Positions 10,511 through 17,983 of a stretch of 64,000 bases of DNA are shown here, in pieces (position 1 is the stretch's first letter; every line of letters begins with the position of its first letter). The translations under genes and the position numbers were made by a program. The DNA is from Acidobacteriota bacterium. GTDB taxonomy: Bacteria > Acidobacteriota > Terriglobia > Bryobacterales > Bryobacteraceae. Where the stretch lies: NCBI GenBank assembly GCA_017307505.1, contig JAFKEE010000025.1:1-64000 (forward strand), read 5' to 3'. A model generated the notes under the pieces. That model saw only the letters and a program-made list of their open reading frames with translations, was not told the origin of the DNA and ran no database searches.

Positions 10511-11497
10511 ATGGCAATTGAGCCTATGCCTTACCCCACGCAACGTCCGCGCCGGCTGCGTTCCTCCGAATCGATGCGCCGCCTGGTTCGTGAGACCATC
10601 CTGGAGCCTGCCGACTTCATCCTGCCCCTCTTCGCCGTCGAAGGCGAAGGCATCCGCAAGGAGATCAGCTCGATGCCGGGCAACTACCAGTTGTCGATCG
10701 AGGAGATCGTCAAGGAGTGTGAGGAGTGCGCGGCGCTCGGCATTGGCGGCGTGATCCTGTTCGGGATCCCGAACCATAAGGATGAGGAAGCCTCCGGGGC
10801 CTATGACAACGACGGCATCGTGCAGCGGACGGTGCGGGCGATCAAGCAGTCCGTGCCAAACCTGCTGGTGGTGACGGACGTCTGCAACTGCGAATACACC
10901 AGCCACGGGCATTGCGGAAAGATCGTGGACGGCGATGTCGATAATGACATCTCCTTGGGCTGGCTGGCGGCGGCGGCGGTGTCGCATGCCCGCGCCGGGG
11001 CGGACATCGTCGCCCCGTCGGATATGATGGACGGCCGGGTGGGCGCGATCCGGCAGGCGTTGGACAAAGCGGGCTTCCCGAAGGTTCCGATCCTGAGCTA
11101 TGCCGCGAAGTATGCGAGCGTCTTTTATGGACCGTTTCGCGAGGCGGCGGAATCGGCTCCGCAGTTTGGCGACCGTCGCAGCTACCAGATGGATCCGCCG
11201 AACGCCCTGGAGGCGATGCGCGAGATCGCGCTGGACCTGGAGGAAGGCGCCGACATGATCATGGTCAAGCCGGCCATGCCTTACCTCGACATTATCCGTA
11301 TGGCAAAGGATAGATTCGATGTTCCCCTGGCCGCATACCAGGTTTCGGGCGAGTTCAGCATGATCATGGCTGCGGCGCGGAACGGGTGGATCGACGAACA
11401 AAGGGCGATGATGGAATCGCTGGTAGGGATCCGGCGGGCCGGTGCGGACTTCATCCTAACCTATTTCGCCAAACCCGCGGCGCGCCTGCTGGGCTAG
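10511..11497 (+). CDS. hemB: Delta-aminolevulinic acid dehydratase (porphobilinogen synthase)
   Basis: 328 residues. The zinc site is the cysteine triad in '[14 protein letters not shown]' (Cys125, Cys127, Cys135), so this is a Zn-type enzyme. The Schiff-base lysines lie in '[18 protein letters not shown]' and '[13 protein letters not shown]'. It condenses two aminolevulinate molecules to porphobilinogen for haem. The Met at 10526 (residue 6, '[12 protein letters not shown]') matches the usual HemB N-terminus and may be the true start; no clear ribosome binding site separates the options. A perfect terminator follows. No other haem gene is in the window. Confidence 0.96.
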   Translation: MAIEPMPYPTQRPRRLRSSESMRRLVRETILEPADFILPLFAVEGEGIRKEISSMPGNYQLSIEEIVKECEECAALGIGGVILFGIPNHKDEEASGAYDNDGIVQRTVRAIKQSVPNLLVVTDVCNCEYTSHGHCGKIVDGDVDNDISLGWLAAAAVSHARAGADIVAPSDMMDGRVGAIRQALDKAGFPKVPILSYAAKYASVFYGPFREAAESAPQFGDRRSYQMDPPNALEAMREIALDLEEGADMIMVKPAMPYLDIIRMAKDRFDVPLAAYQVSGEFSMIMAAARNGWIDEQRAMMESLVGIRRAGADFILTYFAKPAARLLG

Positions 11498-11513
11498 GCA
11501 GAGCCGGAGCAGA

Positions 11514-11551
11514 GAAAGGGCCCCGTCCGCAGGCGCGGACGGGGCCCTTTC
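11514..11551 (+). terminator. Rho-independent terminator after hemB
   Basis: A perfect 17-bp inverted repeat (11514-11530 with 11535-11551) with a 4-base loop is followed by a short T-containing run (tgtcttt). It lies 16 bases after the hemB stop. It is nearly symmetric and could also end transcription of the minus-strand PEP-CTERM gene at 11574. Confidence 0.88.
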
Positions 11552-11573
11552 TGTCTTTAAACTGTGTGAATGG

Positions 11574-12137
11574 TTAGGCTTGGCGCCGGCGGCGGGCGAC
11601 GCCGAGCAACATCAGGAGCCCTCCGCCCATCAGGCCCCAGGTGGACGGCTCAGGCGCGTACTCGATGGTAACCGAGGCGCTGTTGAGCTTGCCGTTCGCG
11701 ATCGGGTTGAGCCAATCGAGAGAGGTGGTGAAGAGTCCATTGGGAGCGATGGCGGCGGTCAGCGACGGGAACTCAAAATCGCTGAGGGTGAAGACGGTGG
11801 ACGCGGCGTGGGTGAATGAGCCCTGCGCAACGACGACGTCGACGATGGTAGCGGCCTGGGTGTACATCAAAAGTTTGATCGGTCCGCTGTTCGTCCCGTT
11901 CACATCCAGGAAGAAGGTAATCTTCGAGATGGGGTAAGGGGCGGTCACGAAGGGATCGTTGGAAAAATCCCAGTTGAGGTTATAGACGTTTCCCGAAGCG
12001 CCGGAGACGAGAGTGGTGAGGCCCATCGTGGCCGAACAAGTGTTTCCAACACAGGTAGACGCTGGCGGAAATAGATTGAGGGTCGCGGCGGACGAAACCC
12101 CGACCATGAACATTGACAGTAATAGTAACTTTTTCAA
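11574..12137 (-). CDS. PEP-CTERM sorted exported protein
   Basis: 187 residues from a TTG at 12137, chosen because a strong GGAGGAG lies at 12146-12153 and the TTG is directly followed by the basic start of a signal peptide ('KKLLLLSMFMVGVSSAA'). An upstream ATG at 12161 would place the Shine-Dalgarno inside the gene. The C-terminus is a full PEP-CTERM signal: 'PEPSTWGLMGGGLLMLLG' followed by 'RRRR'. Such proteins are exported and processed by an exosortase, usually in exopolysaccharide-producing bacteria. No exosortase gene is in the window. The middle is Thr/Ser-rich with two cysteines ('CVGNTC') and no recognisable domain. Confidence 0.85.
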   Translation of the reverse strand: MKKLLLLSMFMVGVSSAATLNLFPPASTCVGNTCSATMGLTTLVSGASGNVYNLNWDFSNDPFVTAPYPISKITFFLDVNGTNSGPIKLLMYTQAATIVDVVVAQGSFTHAASTVFTLSDFEFPSLTAAIAPNGLFTTSLDWLNPIANGKLNSASVTIEYAPEPSTWGLMGGGLLMLLGVARRRRQA

Positions 12138-12145
12138 AGTGACTT

Positions 12146-12153
12146 CTCCTCCG
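12146..12153 (-). promoter_or_regulatory. Ribosome binding site that decides a TTG start
   Basis: The minus strand reads GGAGGAG followed by an 8-9 base spacer and then TTG-AAA-AAG at 12137. This is the only strong Shine-Dalgarno in the area and fixes the start of the PEP-CTERM gene. Confidence 0.7.
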
Positions 12154-12206
12154 TGGCTCATACCAAGCGTCCTAGTACTTCTCGCGCCCGGCTCGTACCA
12201 CACCTA

Positions 12207-12235
12207 AACATAAGTTGATACAAGGGTTGCTGCAA
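12207..12235 (-). promoter_or_regulatory. Possible sigma-70-like promoter of the 12137 PEP-CTERM gene
   Basis: On the minus strand TTGCAG (12230-12235) and TATGTT (12207-12212) are separated by exactly 17 bases, about 70 bases before the TTG start. The match to consensus is partial, so this is only a candidate. Confidence 0.3.
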
Positions 12236-12826
12236 GGAGATCGTGCGAGCGAGGCACATATCTATCGCCAACCTACCTATCCTACGATTGGTACTATGTA
12301 GCGGTGTTAATTAACCCTAATTGGAAACAGGCTCTCCTTGGTCAAAACTAAGTGTAACACCTTAGATGAGCAATCCTTCATACTATGGAACCCTCCAGGT
12401 GAAGATGTACTAATCTTTCAAGTCATCTTCTCGCCTAATTTTTTCGCGATTCAAAGACTCATTCTGTAATCTCAATTATAAATTTTATATATCAGCATTA
12501 TCTAATCATATAAAGCATTAGCTCTATTGAAAAAGCCCATAACCGAGGAGGCTCGTGCGCCACGGCGCCAGGCGTCTCCACAGCAGTGCTGAGCTGGCCG
12601 TCTGCTATCGCGAGGTCCGGGTGCGGCCTGCCCGGCGGCGGGCCTTTCGCCCTATCGTCCGGTCGGATTTTCCTCGCGGAGCGCGAGCCGCGCAGGAAAG
12701 CAGCGGGGGTCCTCAAACCGGTGATTTGTTCGCTATCTGGTGTCTCACTTTGGATCAACAGGAAGCGGCAAGATAAGGCAAACTAAGGGCTTGTGCTACG
12801 GTTGGGGGGGTAGAGTAGTACCACCA

Positions 12827-12867
12827 AACGGCTGGAACCACCGCCGGGCGTGTTCCTGCAAGCCGTT
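12827..12867 (+). promoter_or_regulatory. Structured leader element upstream of a PEP-CTERM gene
   Basis: Two stacked stems are perfectly paired: aacggct/agccgtt (12827-12833 with 12861-12867) and ggaac/gttcc (12834-12838 with 12852-12856). A 4-base bulge (tgca) sits on the 3' side and a GC-rich 13-base loop closes the hairpin. It lies about 130 bases before the ATG at 13000. I find no match to a riboswitch class I know. An operator or leader RNA is possible. Confidence 0.4.
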
Positions 12868-12947
12868 GCAGATCAATCACTTCTGAGAGCACGCTCGAGC
12901 CGAGTCAATCTAAAGATAGCCTATATGCGTAGTCTATGGATGTAGTA

Positions 12948-12976
12948 TTCTCTCAGAGAAAGTCTTTCGGGACTTT
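12948..12976 (+). promoter_or_regulatory. Palindrome and small hairpin next to the 13000 start
   Basis: TTCTCT-C-AGAGAA (12948-12960) is a perfect 13-base palindrome. It abuts AAAGTC/GACTTT (12959-12964 with 12971-12976), a 6-bp stem with a tttcgg loop followed by tgtagc. Both lie within 55 bases of the ATG at 13000, between any promoter and the ribosome binding site, where a repressor or a leader hairpin could act. Confidence 0.35.
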
Positions 12977-12999
12977 TGTAGCTTAGAGGAGGAGACTAA

Positions 13000-13701
13000 A
13001 TGAAGTTCTTACTCGCAACCGTGGGAACCGCACTACTGAGTGTGGCTGCCTTCGGTGCACCAATCGCCCTCACGGACGATTTCAGTACCCCCAGCAACGC
13101 AGCCCAGGCAAATACAACGGGCAATGTTGGCGTGAACACCACTCAGAATGCGACCCCGATTGCCGGCGTGAGCCGCACCGTGTTCGTGAAGAAGACCGGT
13201 ATCCCTGCCAGCGATCCGTTCCTCAACATGAACTCTTCGGTTGGTCTGGGCAACTTCCTGATCTCCACGGATACCGGCGTTGACGGTATCGGTGGTGTTT
13301 TCTACTCGGTTCCGACGACCGACCTGACCGGCATTGGCGAGAGCTTTTCGGTGGATTGGGTTCGCTCCGACATCCCTGGTGGCACGTTGACCTTCTTCGT
13401 CACCAGCATCGGCGCTCCGACGGCGGGCAACATCGGCTCGATGTTGAACTCCGGTACGGCCACCTCCACGAAGACGTTCGTCACCGCCGGCACGGCTCCC
13501 CAGACGTTCGCCGCCCTGCTCTCCACGTTCTCCGGTAGCGCCGACCTCAGCCAGATCACCGGCTTTGGTTTCTACTGGCAGACCCCGTTCGAGCAGGATG
13601 CCCGCTTTGACAACTTCCATGTGTCGGCTCCCGAGCCGGGCACCTACGCCCTCATGGGCGCCGGCCTCGCTGCTCTGGCTTTCCTGCGCCGCCGCAAGTA
13701 G
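13000..13701 (+). CDS. PEP-CTERM sorted exported protein
   Basis: 233 residues. AGAGGAGGAG ends 5 bases before the ATG, a very strong ribosome binding site. Residues 1-19 form a signal peptide ('LLSVAAFGA-PIAL'). The body is Thr/Gly/Asn-rich, with beta-strand character and no cysteine. The C-terminus is a canonical PEP-CTERM tripartite signal: 'APEPGTYALMGAGLAALAFL' followed by 'RRRK'. The protein is expected to be exported, anchored by the helix and cleaved by an exosortase. A strong terminator follows directly, so it is a single-gene transcript. Its promoter region contains unusual structure. Confidence 0.9.
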   Translation: MKFLLATVGTALLSVAAFGAPIALTDDFSTPSNAAQANTTGNVGVNTTQNATPIAGVSRTVFVKKTGIPASDPFLNMNSSVGLGNFLISTDTGVDGIGGVFYSVPTTDLTGIGESFSVDWVRSDIPGGTLTFFVTSIGAPTAGNIGSMLNSGTATSTKTFVTAGTAPQTFAALLSTFSGSADLSQITGFGFYWQTPFEQDARFDNFHVSAPEPGTYALMGAGLAALAFLRRRK

Positions 13702-13731
13702 TCAAGTAGTAACTGCAGTATATTGGTCAAG

Positions 13732-13760
13732 CGCCCGGGACTTCTGTCCCGGGCGTTTTT
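13732..13760 (+). terminator. Rho-independent terminator
   Basis: cgcccgggac/gtcccgggcg (10 bp, 4-base loop) is followed directly by five T residues. It ends transcription of the PEP-CTERM gene at 13000. Confidence 0.93.
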
Positions 13761-13816
13761 GTGTCTACACCTTCCCCTCGCCCTCTGACCCACCTATGTT
13801 AAAGTGGGTTTTTCCT

Positions 13817-14638
13817 ATGCAGCGTACGCAGAATCCCTCCGAGCTATCCTCCATAGCGCGCCAAATCAGGCGTCACATCGTCACCATGATCACCGCTGCC
13901 AAGTCGGGCCACCCTGGTGGTTCGCTGTCGGCCGTGGAACTTCTTGTCACCCTGTATTGGGACGTGCTCCGTCACGATCCAGCCAATCCGAAATGGCCCG
14001 AACGGGATCGATTCATCCTGTCCAAGGGACATGCCGCTCCGGTGCTGTATTCGGTGATGGCTGAGTGCGGCTACACCCCGGTGGAGACGCTGAATACGCT
14101 AAGGAAACTGGGCTCCATTTATCAGGGACACCCGGATGTGCGCTTCATCCCGGCGCTGGAAGCCTCGACAGGTTCCCTGGGCGAGGGCTTGAGCCTGGCG
14201 CTCGGCATGGGCCTCGCTGCGAAGCTCGACAAGTCGCCTTCGCGGGCCTACGTCGTACTGGGCGATGGGGAGATCCAGGAAGGCCAGATCTGGGAAGCCG
14301 CGATGTTCGGTGCGTTCCACAAAGTGGACAACGTGTGCGCGATTGTGGACTACAACGGCATTCAGCTGGACGGGTTTGTGAAGGACATTCTGGACCTCTC
14401 TCCGCTGGCGGAGAAGTGGCGTTCGTTCGGCTGGCACACGCTGGAGATTGACGGCCACGATATCCCGGCCATCCAGAAAGCCTTCGCCGAAGCGGCAGCC
14501 ACCAAGGGCAAGCCGACCTGCATCGTGGCGCACACCGTGAAGGGCAAGGGCGTCAGCTTCATGGAGAACAACCCGAAATGGCACGGGGTTGCCCCGAAGC
14601 CGGAAGAACTGGAACTCGCACTGAAGGAGCTTGCCTAA
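13817..14638 (+). CDS. Transketolase, N-terminal (TPP-binding) subunit
   Basis: 273 residues from the ATG at 13817. 'SGHPGGSLSAVELLVTLYW' is the transketolase N-terminal signature. 'SKGHAAPVLYSV' and 'TGSLGEGLSLALGMGLAAK' follow. The TPP/Mg motif is 'LGDGEIQEGQIWEA' with 'DYNGIQLDG' downstream. This half carries only the pyrophosphate domain; the pyrimidine domain is in the next gene, so the two make one split enzyme. It transfers C2 ketol units in the pentose phosphate pathway. No clear Shine-Dalgarno marks the start; the ATG at 13797 is an alternative. Confidence 0.92.
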   Translation: MQRTQNPSELSSIARQIRRHIVTMITAAKSGHPGGSLSAVELLVTLYWDVLRHDPANPKWPERDRFILSKGHAAPVLYSVMAECGYTPVETLNTLRKLGSIYQGHPDVRFIPALEASTGSLGEGLSLALGMGLAAKLDKSPSRAYVVLGDGEIQEGQIWEAAMFGAFHKVDNVCAIVDYNGIQLDGFVKDILDLSPLAEKWRSFGWHTLEIDGHDIPAIQKAFAEAAATKGKPTCIVAHTVKGKGVSFMENNPKWHGVAPKPEELELALKELA

Positions 14639-14639
14639 T

Positions 14640-15602
14640 ATGCCGGCCAACGTGAAGTACGAACTCAAACTGGGCGCAGCCACGCGTGAGGCGTTTGGCA
14701 AGACCCTGGCCGCCCTGGGCCACGAGAATCAGAACATTGTGGTGGGCGACGCCGACCTGACGAAGTCCACCATGACCACCTACTTCGCCAAGGAGTTTCC
14801 CGAGCGTCTGTTCGAATGCGGCATCGCGGAAGCGAACATGGTTGCCATCGGCGCCGGCCTGGCCCTGGCGGGCAAAGTTCCGTTCGTCTCCAGTTTCTCC
14901 GCCTTCGTGATGACGAAGGGCTTTGAGCAGCTGCGCTGCCTGGTGGCCTACCCCAACGTGAACCTCAAAGTGGTGGGCACCCACAGCGGCATCTCCATCG
15001 GCGAGGACGGCCCGTCGCAGATGAGCATGGAAGATCTGGCGCTGGCGTGTGCGCTGCCCAACTTTACGGTCCTGAGCCCCGCCGACGAAGTCGCCACCGA
15101 ATGGGCCGTGCGCTGGGCGGCCGAACATGTCGGCCCTGTCTTCATCCGCACCGGCCGAGTGAAGGTCCCGGTGATCTACCCGGCTGGTTCGAAGTTTGAG
15201 ATCGGCAAGGCCGTGGAACTGGTCAGCGGTACGGATGTGACGCTGGTCGCGACCGGCCTGGTGGTGGCGGAGGCCATTCGCGCCGCTGAGCAACTGGAAG
15301 GCGAGGGGATCTCGGCACGGGTGCTGGACATCCACACGATCAAGCCCATCGACGAAGAGGCGATCGGGCGCGCGGCCGCTGAAACGGGTGCGCTGGTCGT
15401 GGCCGAAGAACACCTGGTGGACAGCGGCCTGGGTGTGCGCGTGGCACAGGCCGCGGCGAAGACTCACCCCGCTCCGATTGAATTCGTCGGCCTGACGGAC
15501 TTTGCCGAATCGGCCACGCCCGATGAACTGCTGGACAAATACGGCATGCGGGCGGAAAACATCGCGGCTGCGGCCCGGCGCGTCCTGGCGCGGAAGAAAT
15601 AG
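14640..15602 (+). CDS. Transketolase, C-terminal (pyrimidine-binding) subunit
   Basis: 320 residues. The ATG at 14640 lies 1 base after the stop of the N-subunit and 9-10 bases after an AAGGAG, so the pair is translationally linked. Motifs: 'VVGDADLTKSTMT', 'FECGIAEANMVAIGAGLALA' with the catalytic Glu that activates TPP, 'VGTHSGISIGEDGPSQMS', and a C-terminal transketolase_C domain ('ARVLDIHTIKPIDEEAIGRA'). Split transketolases of this kind occur in many phyla. The DXS family is related, but the short split form favours transketolase. Confidence 0.92.
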   Translation: MPANVKYELKLGAATREAFGKTLAALGHENQNIVVGDADLTKSTMTTYFAKEFPERLFECGIAEANMVAIGAGLALAGKVPFVSSFSAFVMTKGFEQLRCLVAYPNVNLKVVGTHSGISIGEDGPSQMSMEDLALACALPNFTVLSPADEVATEWAVRWAAEHVGPVFIRTGRVKVPVIYPAGSKFEIGKAVELVSGTDVTLVATGLVVAEAIRAAEQLEGEGISARVLDIHTIKPIDEEAIGRAAAETGALVVAEEHLVDSGLGVRVAQAAAKTHPAPIEFVGLTDFAESATPDELLDKYGMRAENIAAAARRVLARKK

Positions 15603-15632
15603 CCGCTGTTTCGCTTTTTAGCCTGACTGAAG

Positions 15633-15664
15633 ATTCGCCCGCCAATATCCATTGGCGGGCGAAT
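15633..15664 (+). terminator. Probable terminator after the transketolase pair
   Basis: A perfect 14-bp inverted repeat (15633-15646 with 15651-15664) with a 4-base loop is followed by tcgttta. The T-tract is weak, and the stem ends only 9 bases before the next start, so it could also act as an attenuator or mRNA-stabilising hairpin. Confidence 0.6.
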
Positions 15665-15673
15665 TCGTTTATC

Positions 15674-16300
15674 ATGAGCCCGATGGATGCCAACGGCAAG
15701 ACTCCGCCTCAAACCAATCTGGCCTGGAGCGGGCTCGACGAAATACGCCAGCAGGACCGGCGGCGCGTCAGCCGGCGTCTCCACGACGACATTGGCCCCT
15801 CGCTTTGTTCCGCGGGGTTGATGGTGGGCCTGTTACGAAGCAACTGGCCTGATTTGAACCAGGACTCGCGCGATTTGCTCGATACGGTTCAGGAAGCCCT
15901 GGAATCTGCCGTCGATTCCGTGAGGGTATTGAGCTACCAGTCCGATCCCGGAATCGTTGCGCGGTGCGGCTTGCGCAAGGCGATGGAGTTGATCACCGCG
16001 GACCGGCAGGTAGACATGACAATTGCGCCAGGCGCGCCCATCTGGTCGGCGGAGCAGGCGGAAACACTTTGCCGTATCATTGGGGATGCGCTGCTTTTGT
16101 GGGAAGCCAAAGGGCATCCCGGGCGAGTGCAACTTGTGCTTGAGAATGACGCAGTGCAGCTGCGAGCGCCGGCCGGGGAACTGCTCGGAGAAGCAGCCCT
16201 GGAATCCGCGCGCCGATTGGCTGCTCGCGCTAACCTTTCGGTGGAGTACCGGGATACCTCGGTAACGGAGCTTTCCGTTACTCCCGGCAAGGAACCATGA
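15674..16300 (+). CDS. Histidine-kinase-like protein with degenerate ATPase domain
   Basis: 208 residues. 'RRRVSRRLHDDIGPSLCSAG' (residues 29-48) is a HisKA_3/NarX-type dimerisation and phosphoacceptor box, with His37 as candidate phosphosite. The region that should form the HATPase domain keeps the helix equivalent to the N-box ('QAETLCRIIGDALLLWEAKG') but lacks the Asn cluster, and no DxGxG or GxGL glycine box can be found after it. There is no membrane segment or sensor domain. It is directly followed by a NarL-type response regulator 3 bases away. I infer a phosphotransfer or regulatory partner rather than an active autokinase. The ATG at 15683 is an alternative start. Confidence 0.75.
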   Translation: MSPMDANGKTPPQTNLAWSGLDEIRQQDRRRVSRRLHDDIGPSLCSAGLMVGLLRSNWPDLNQDSRDLLDTVQEALESAVDSVRVLSYQSDPGIVARCGLRKAMELITADRQVDMTIAPGAPIWSAEQAETLCRIIGDALLLWEAKGHPGRVQLVLENDAVQLRAPAGELLGEAALESARRLAARANLSVEYRDTSVTELSVTPGKEP

Positions 16301-16303
16301 TTG

Positions 16304-16987
16304 ATGTATACCCTGTTGCTGGTGGACGATCACAAGATTATGCGCGACGGTTTGCGCGCGATTTTAAAGAACTCAGGTGAGTTCGATGTGGTAGCGGAAG
16401 CGGAAACCGGAACGGATGCGATTGCCCTGGCCCGGTCGTTGCGTCCCCAACTGATCCTGATGGACATCAATCTGCCGGGCATCAGCGGCATCGAAGCAAC
16501 CGGTGAGATTATGCGTCATGCGCCGGACTCGAAGATCATCATCCTGTCCATGCATGACGACGAGAATTCGGTGATCCGCTCCATCCGCAGCGGAGCCCGC
16601 GCGTTCGTGCTGAAGAAGGCCAGTGACCGCGACCTGCTGGACGCCCTGCGGACGGTGGCCCGCGGCGGATCGTACCTGAGCCCGCAGGTCTCGGACACCT
16701 TCCTCTCCCGCGTGCAGCGGGGCAACCTGAACGATTCCCACGGGCGCACGGCCGTCCAGGCACTGACGCCGCGGGAGCAGCAGGTGATGCGCATGGTGGC
16801 CGAAGGCCAGACCAGCAAAGAAATCGCCGTCGTCCTTAACCTCAGCCTGCAGACGGTGCGCGGCTACCGCAAAACACTGATGAAGAAGCTCGGCGTCAGC
16901 AATGTCGCCGGCCTTACGCAGGTGGCGCTGGCCAACGGTCTGTCAAATTCTCACGAGAATGCTGGCCGCGGCGCCGTTGCCGGGTAA
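16304..16987 (+). CDS. NarL/LuxR-type response regulator
   Basis: 227 residues from the ATG at 16304 (a TTG one codon earlier is also open); AAGGAA lies 9 bases upstream. The receiver domain is complete: acidic pair in 'LLVDDHKIMRD', phosphoacceptor Asp54 in 'LILMDINLPG', Ser in 'IIILSMHD' and Lys in 'FVLKKAS'. The C-terminal LuxR helix-turn-helix follows ('LTPREQQVMRMVAEGQTSKE', 'LSLQTVRGYRKTLMKKLGV'). It is a DNA-binding regulator phosphorylated on Asp54, coded 3 bases after the degenerate kinase, its likely partner. Target genes are not evident from the sequence. Confidence 0.93.
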   Translation: MYTLLLVDDHKIMRDGLRAILKNSGEFDVVAEAETGTDAIALARSLRPQLILMDINLPGISGIEATGEIMRHAPDSKIIILSMHDDENSVIRSIRSGARAFVLKKASDRDLLDALRTVARGGSYLSPQVSDTFLSRVQRGNLNDSHGRTAVQALTPREQQVMRMVAEGQTSKEIAVVLNLSLQTVRGYRKTLMKKLGVSNVAGLTQVALANGLSNSHENAGRGAVAG

Positions 16988-16996
16988 ACTGTCTGA

Positions 16997-17914
16997 ATGC
17001 AGACTCTCTGGGGTCAGATTGCCGTAGCTGACGCGCACGTCCATTTTTTCTCCCGGAGCTTCCTGCGGCAACTCGCCGTGCAGAAGGGCGGATCGGCGAC
17101 ACCCGCCGATCTGTGTGTAACCCTCGGCTGGGAGCCGCCGCCGGAGACGGCAGAACAGTGCGCCGCGCAGTGGGCCGCCGAACTGGTGCGGAACGAGGTT
17201 TCGCAGGCCACGCTGATCGCCAGCCTGCCCGGCGAGGAGGACTCCGTCCTGGCCGCGGTCGCTGCGTTTCCCGGACGCTTCTTCGGCTGGTTCTTCCTGA
17301 ATCCTCTTGCGCCGGACGCCAAAGACCGCTGCGAGCGCGGCTTCCGGAACGGCCTGAAGGCGGTCTGCCTGCTCCCCGCGATGCACAACTTCTCGCTAGG
17401 CGATCCCCGGGTGGAAGAGATCTTCCGCACCGCCGCCAACTGCCGGGGCACGGTCTTCGTGCACTGCGGTGTCCTTTCCGTGGGCTTCCGGCAGCGCCTG
17501 GGACTGCCCTGCCCCTTCGATATGCGGTACTCGAATCCGCTGGACCTGCATCCGCTGGCGCTCAAATACCCGGGCGTCCAAATCGTCATTCCGCACTTCG
17601 GCGCCGGGTTCTTCCGGGAAGCGCTGATGCTGGCCGACATGTGCCCGAACGTCTATCTGGACACCTCCAGCAGCAATGCCTGGACGCGCTACCTGACTCC
17701 GCCGCCTACCCTGGAGCAGATCTTCCGCCAGGCGCTGGCCGTGGTGGGGCCGCGCCGGCTGCTGTTCGGAACGGATTCCTCATACTTCCCCCGGGGCTGG
17801 CACAAGCTCGTATTCGACGACCAGGTGAACGCGATGTGGAAGGTGGGCATCCGCGGTGACGATGCGGCGGACATCCTGGGCGGCAACCTGCGCAGCCTGA
17901 TGCGCGGCCGCTAG
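16997..17914 (+). CDS. Amidohydrolase-2 family metal-dependent hydrolase
   Basis: 305 residues, cytosolic. The TIM-barrel metal sites are 'ADAHVHFFS' (residues 11-19), 'VFVHCGV' in the middle, 'VIPHFGAGFFREAL', and the Asp in 'LLFGTDSSYFPRGW'. This set matches the amidohydrolase-2 (aminocarboxymuconate decarboxylase-like) superfamily of hydrolases and decarboxylases. The substrate cannot be told. It starts 9 bases after the response regulator, so it may share its transcript. Confidence 0.85.
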   Translation: MQTLWGQIAVADAHVHFFSRSFLRQLAVQKGGSATPADLCVTLGWEPPPETAEQCAAQWAAELVRNEVSQATLIASLPGEEDSVLAAVAAFPGRFFGWFFLNPLAPDAKDRCERGFRNGLKAVCLLPAMHNFSLGDPRVEEIFRTAANCRGTVFVHCGVLSVGFRQRLGLPCPFDMRYSNPLDLHPLALKYPGVQIVIPHFGAGFFREALMLADMCPNVYLDTSSSNAWTRYLTPPPTLEQIFRQALAVVGPRRLLFGTDSSYFPRGWHKLVFDDQVNAMWKVGIRGDDAADILGGNLRSLMRGR

Positions 17915-17983
17915 GAACAAGCCCCGATTCCCGAGAGAAAAGACTGGCGGCGGGCACTACTAAGCGAGAGGACCGTCGCGAAA

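Larger units (their letters stand above)
12138..12999. other. 862-bp non-coding gap with a sharp AT-rich block
   Basis: This gap separates two divergent PEP-CTERM genes. By hand count, 12421-12480 is about 33% GC and 12481-12540 about 25% GC, against more than 60% in coding DNA nearby. At about 12541 it switches abruptly to roughly 70% GC. The open frames inside (12498-12758 minus, 12555-12776 plus) lack ribosome binding sites and have no protein-like composition, so I do not call them. The right part holds a stable hairpin (12827-12867), a short dyad (12948-12960) and a small stem (12959-12976) upstream of the gene at 13000. Confidence 0.7.

Noticed and set aside
9838-11401. Long upstream extension of the acylphosphatase frame (open to 11401)
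   Set aside because: It is antisense to hemB and the membrane protein and has no protein-like composition; acylphosphatase of 100 residues starts at 9808.
12498-12776. Two small overlapping frames (minus 12498-12758, plus 12555-12776) in the AT-rich gap
   Set aside because: No ribosome binding site, no recognisable composition, and they overlap each other on opposite strands.
12827-12867. Cyclic-di-GMP riboswitch as explanation of the leader hairpin
   Set aside because: The hallmark segments of the GEMM class are not present; only generic stems can be seen.
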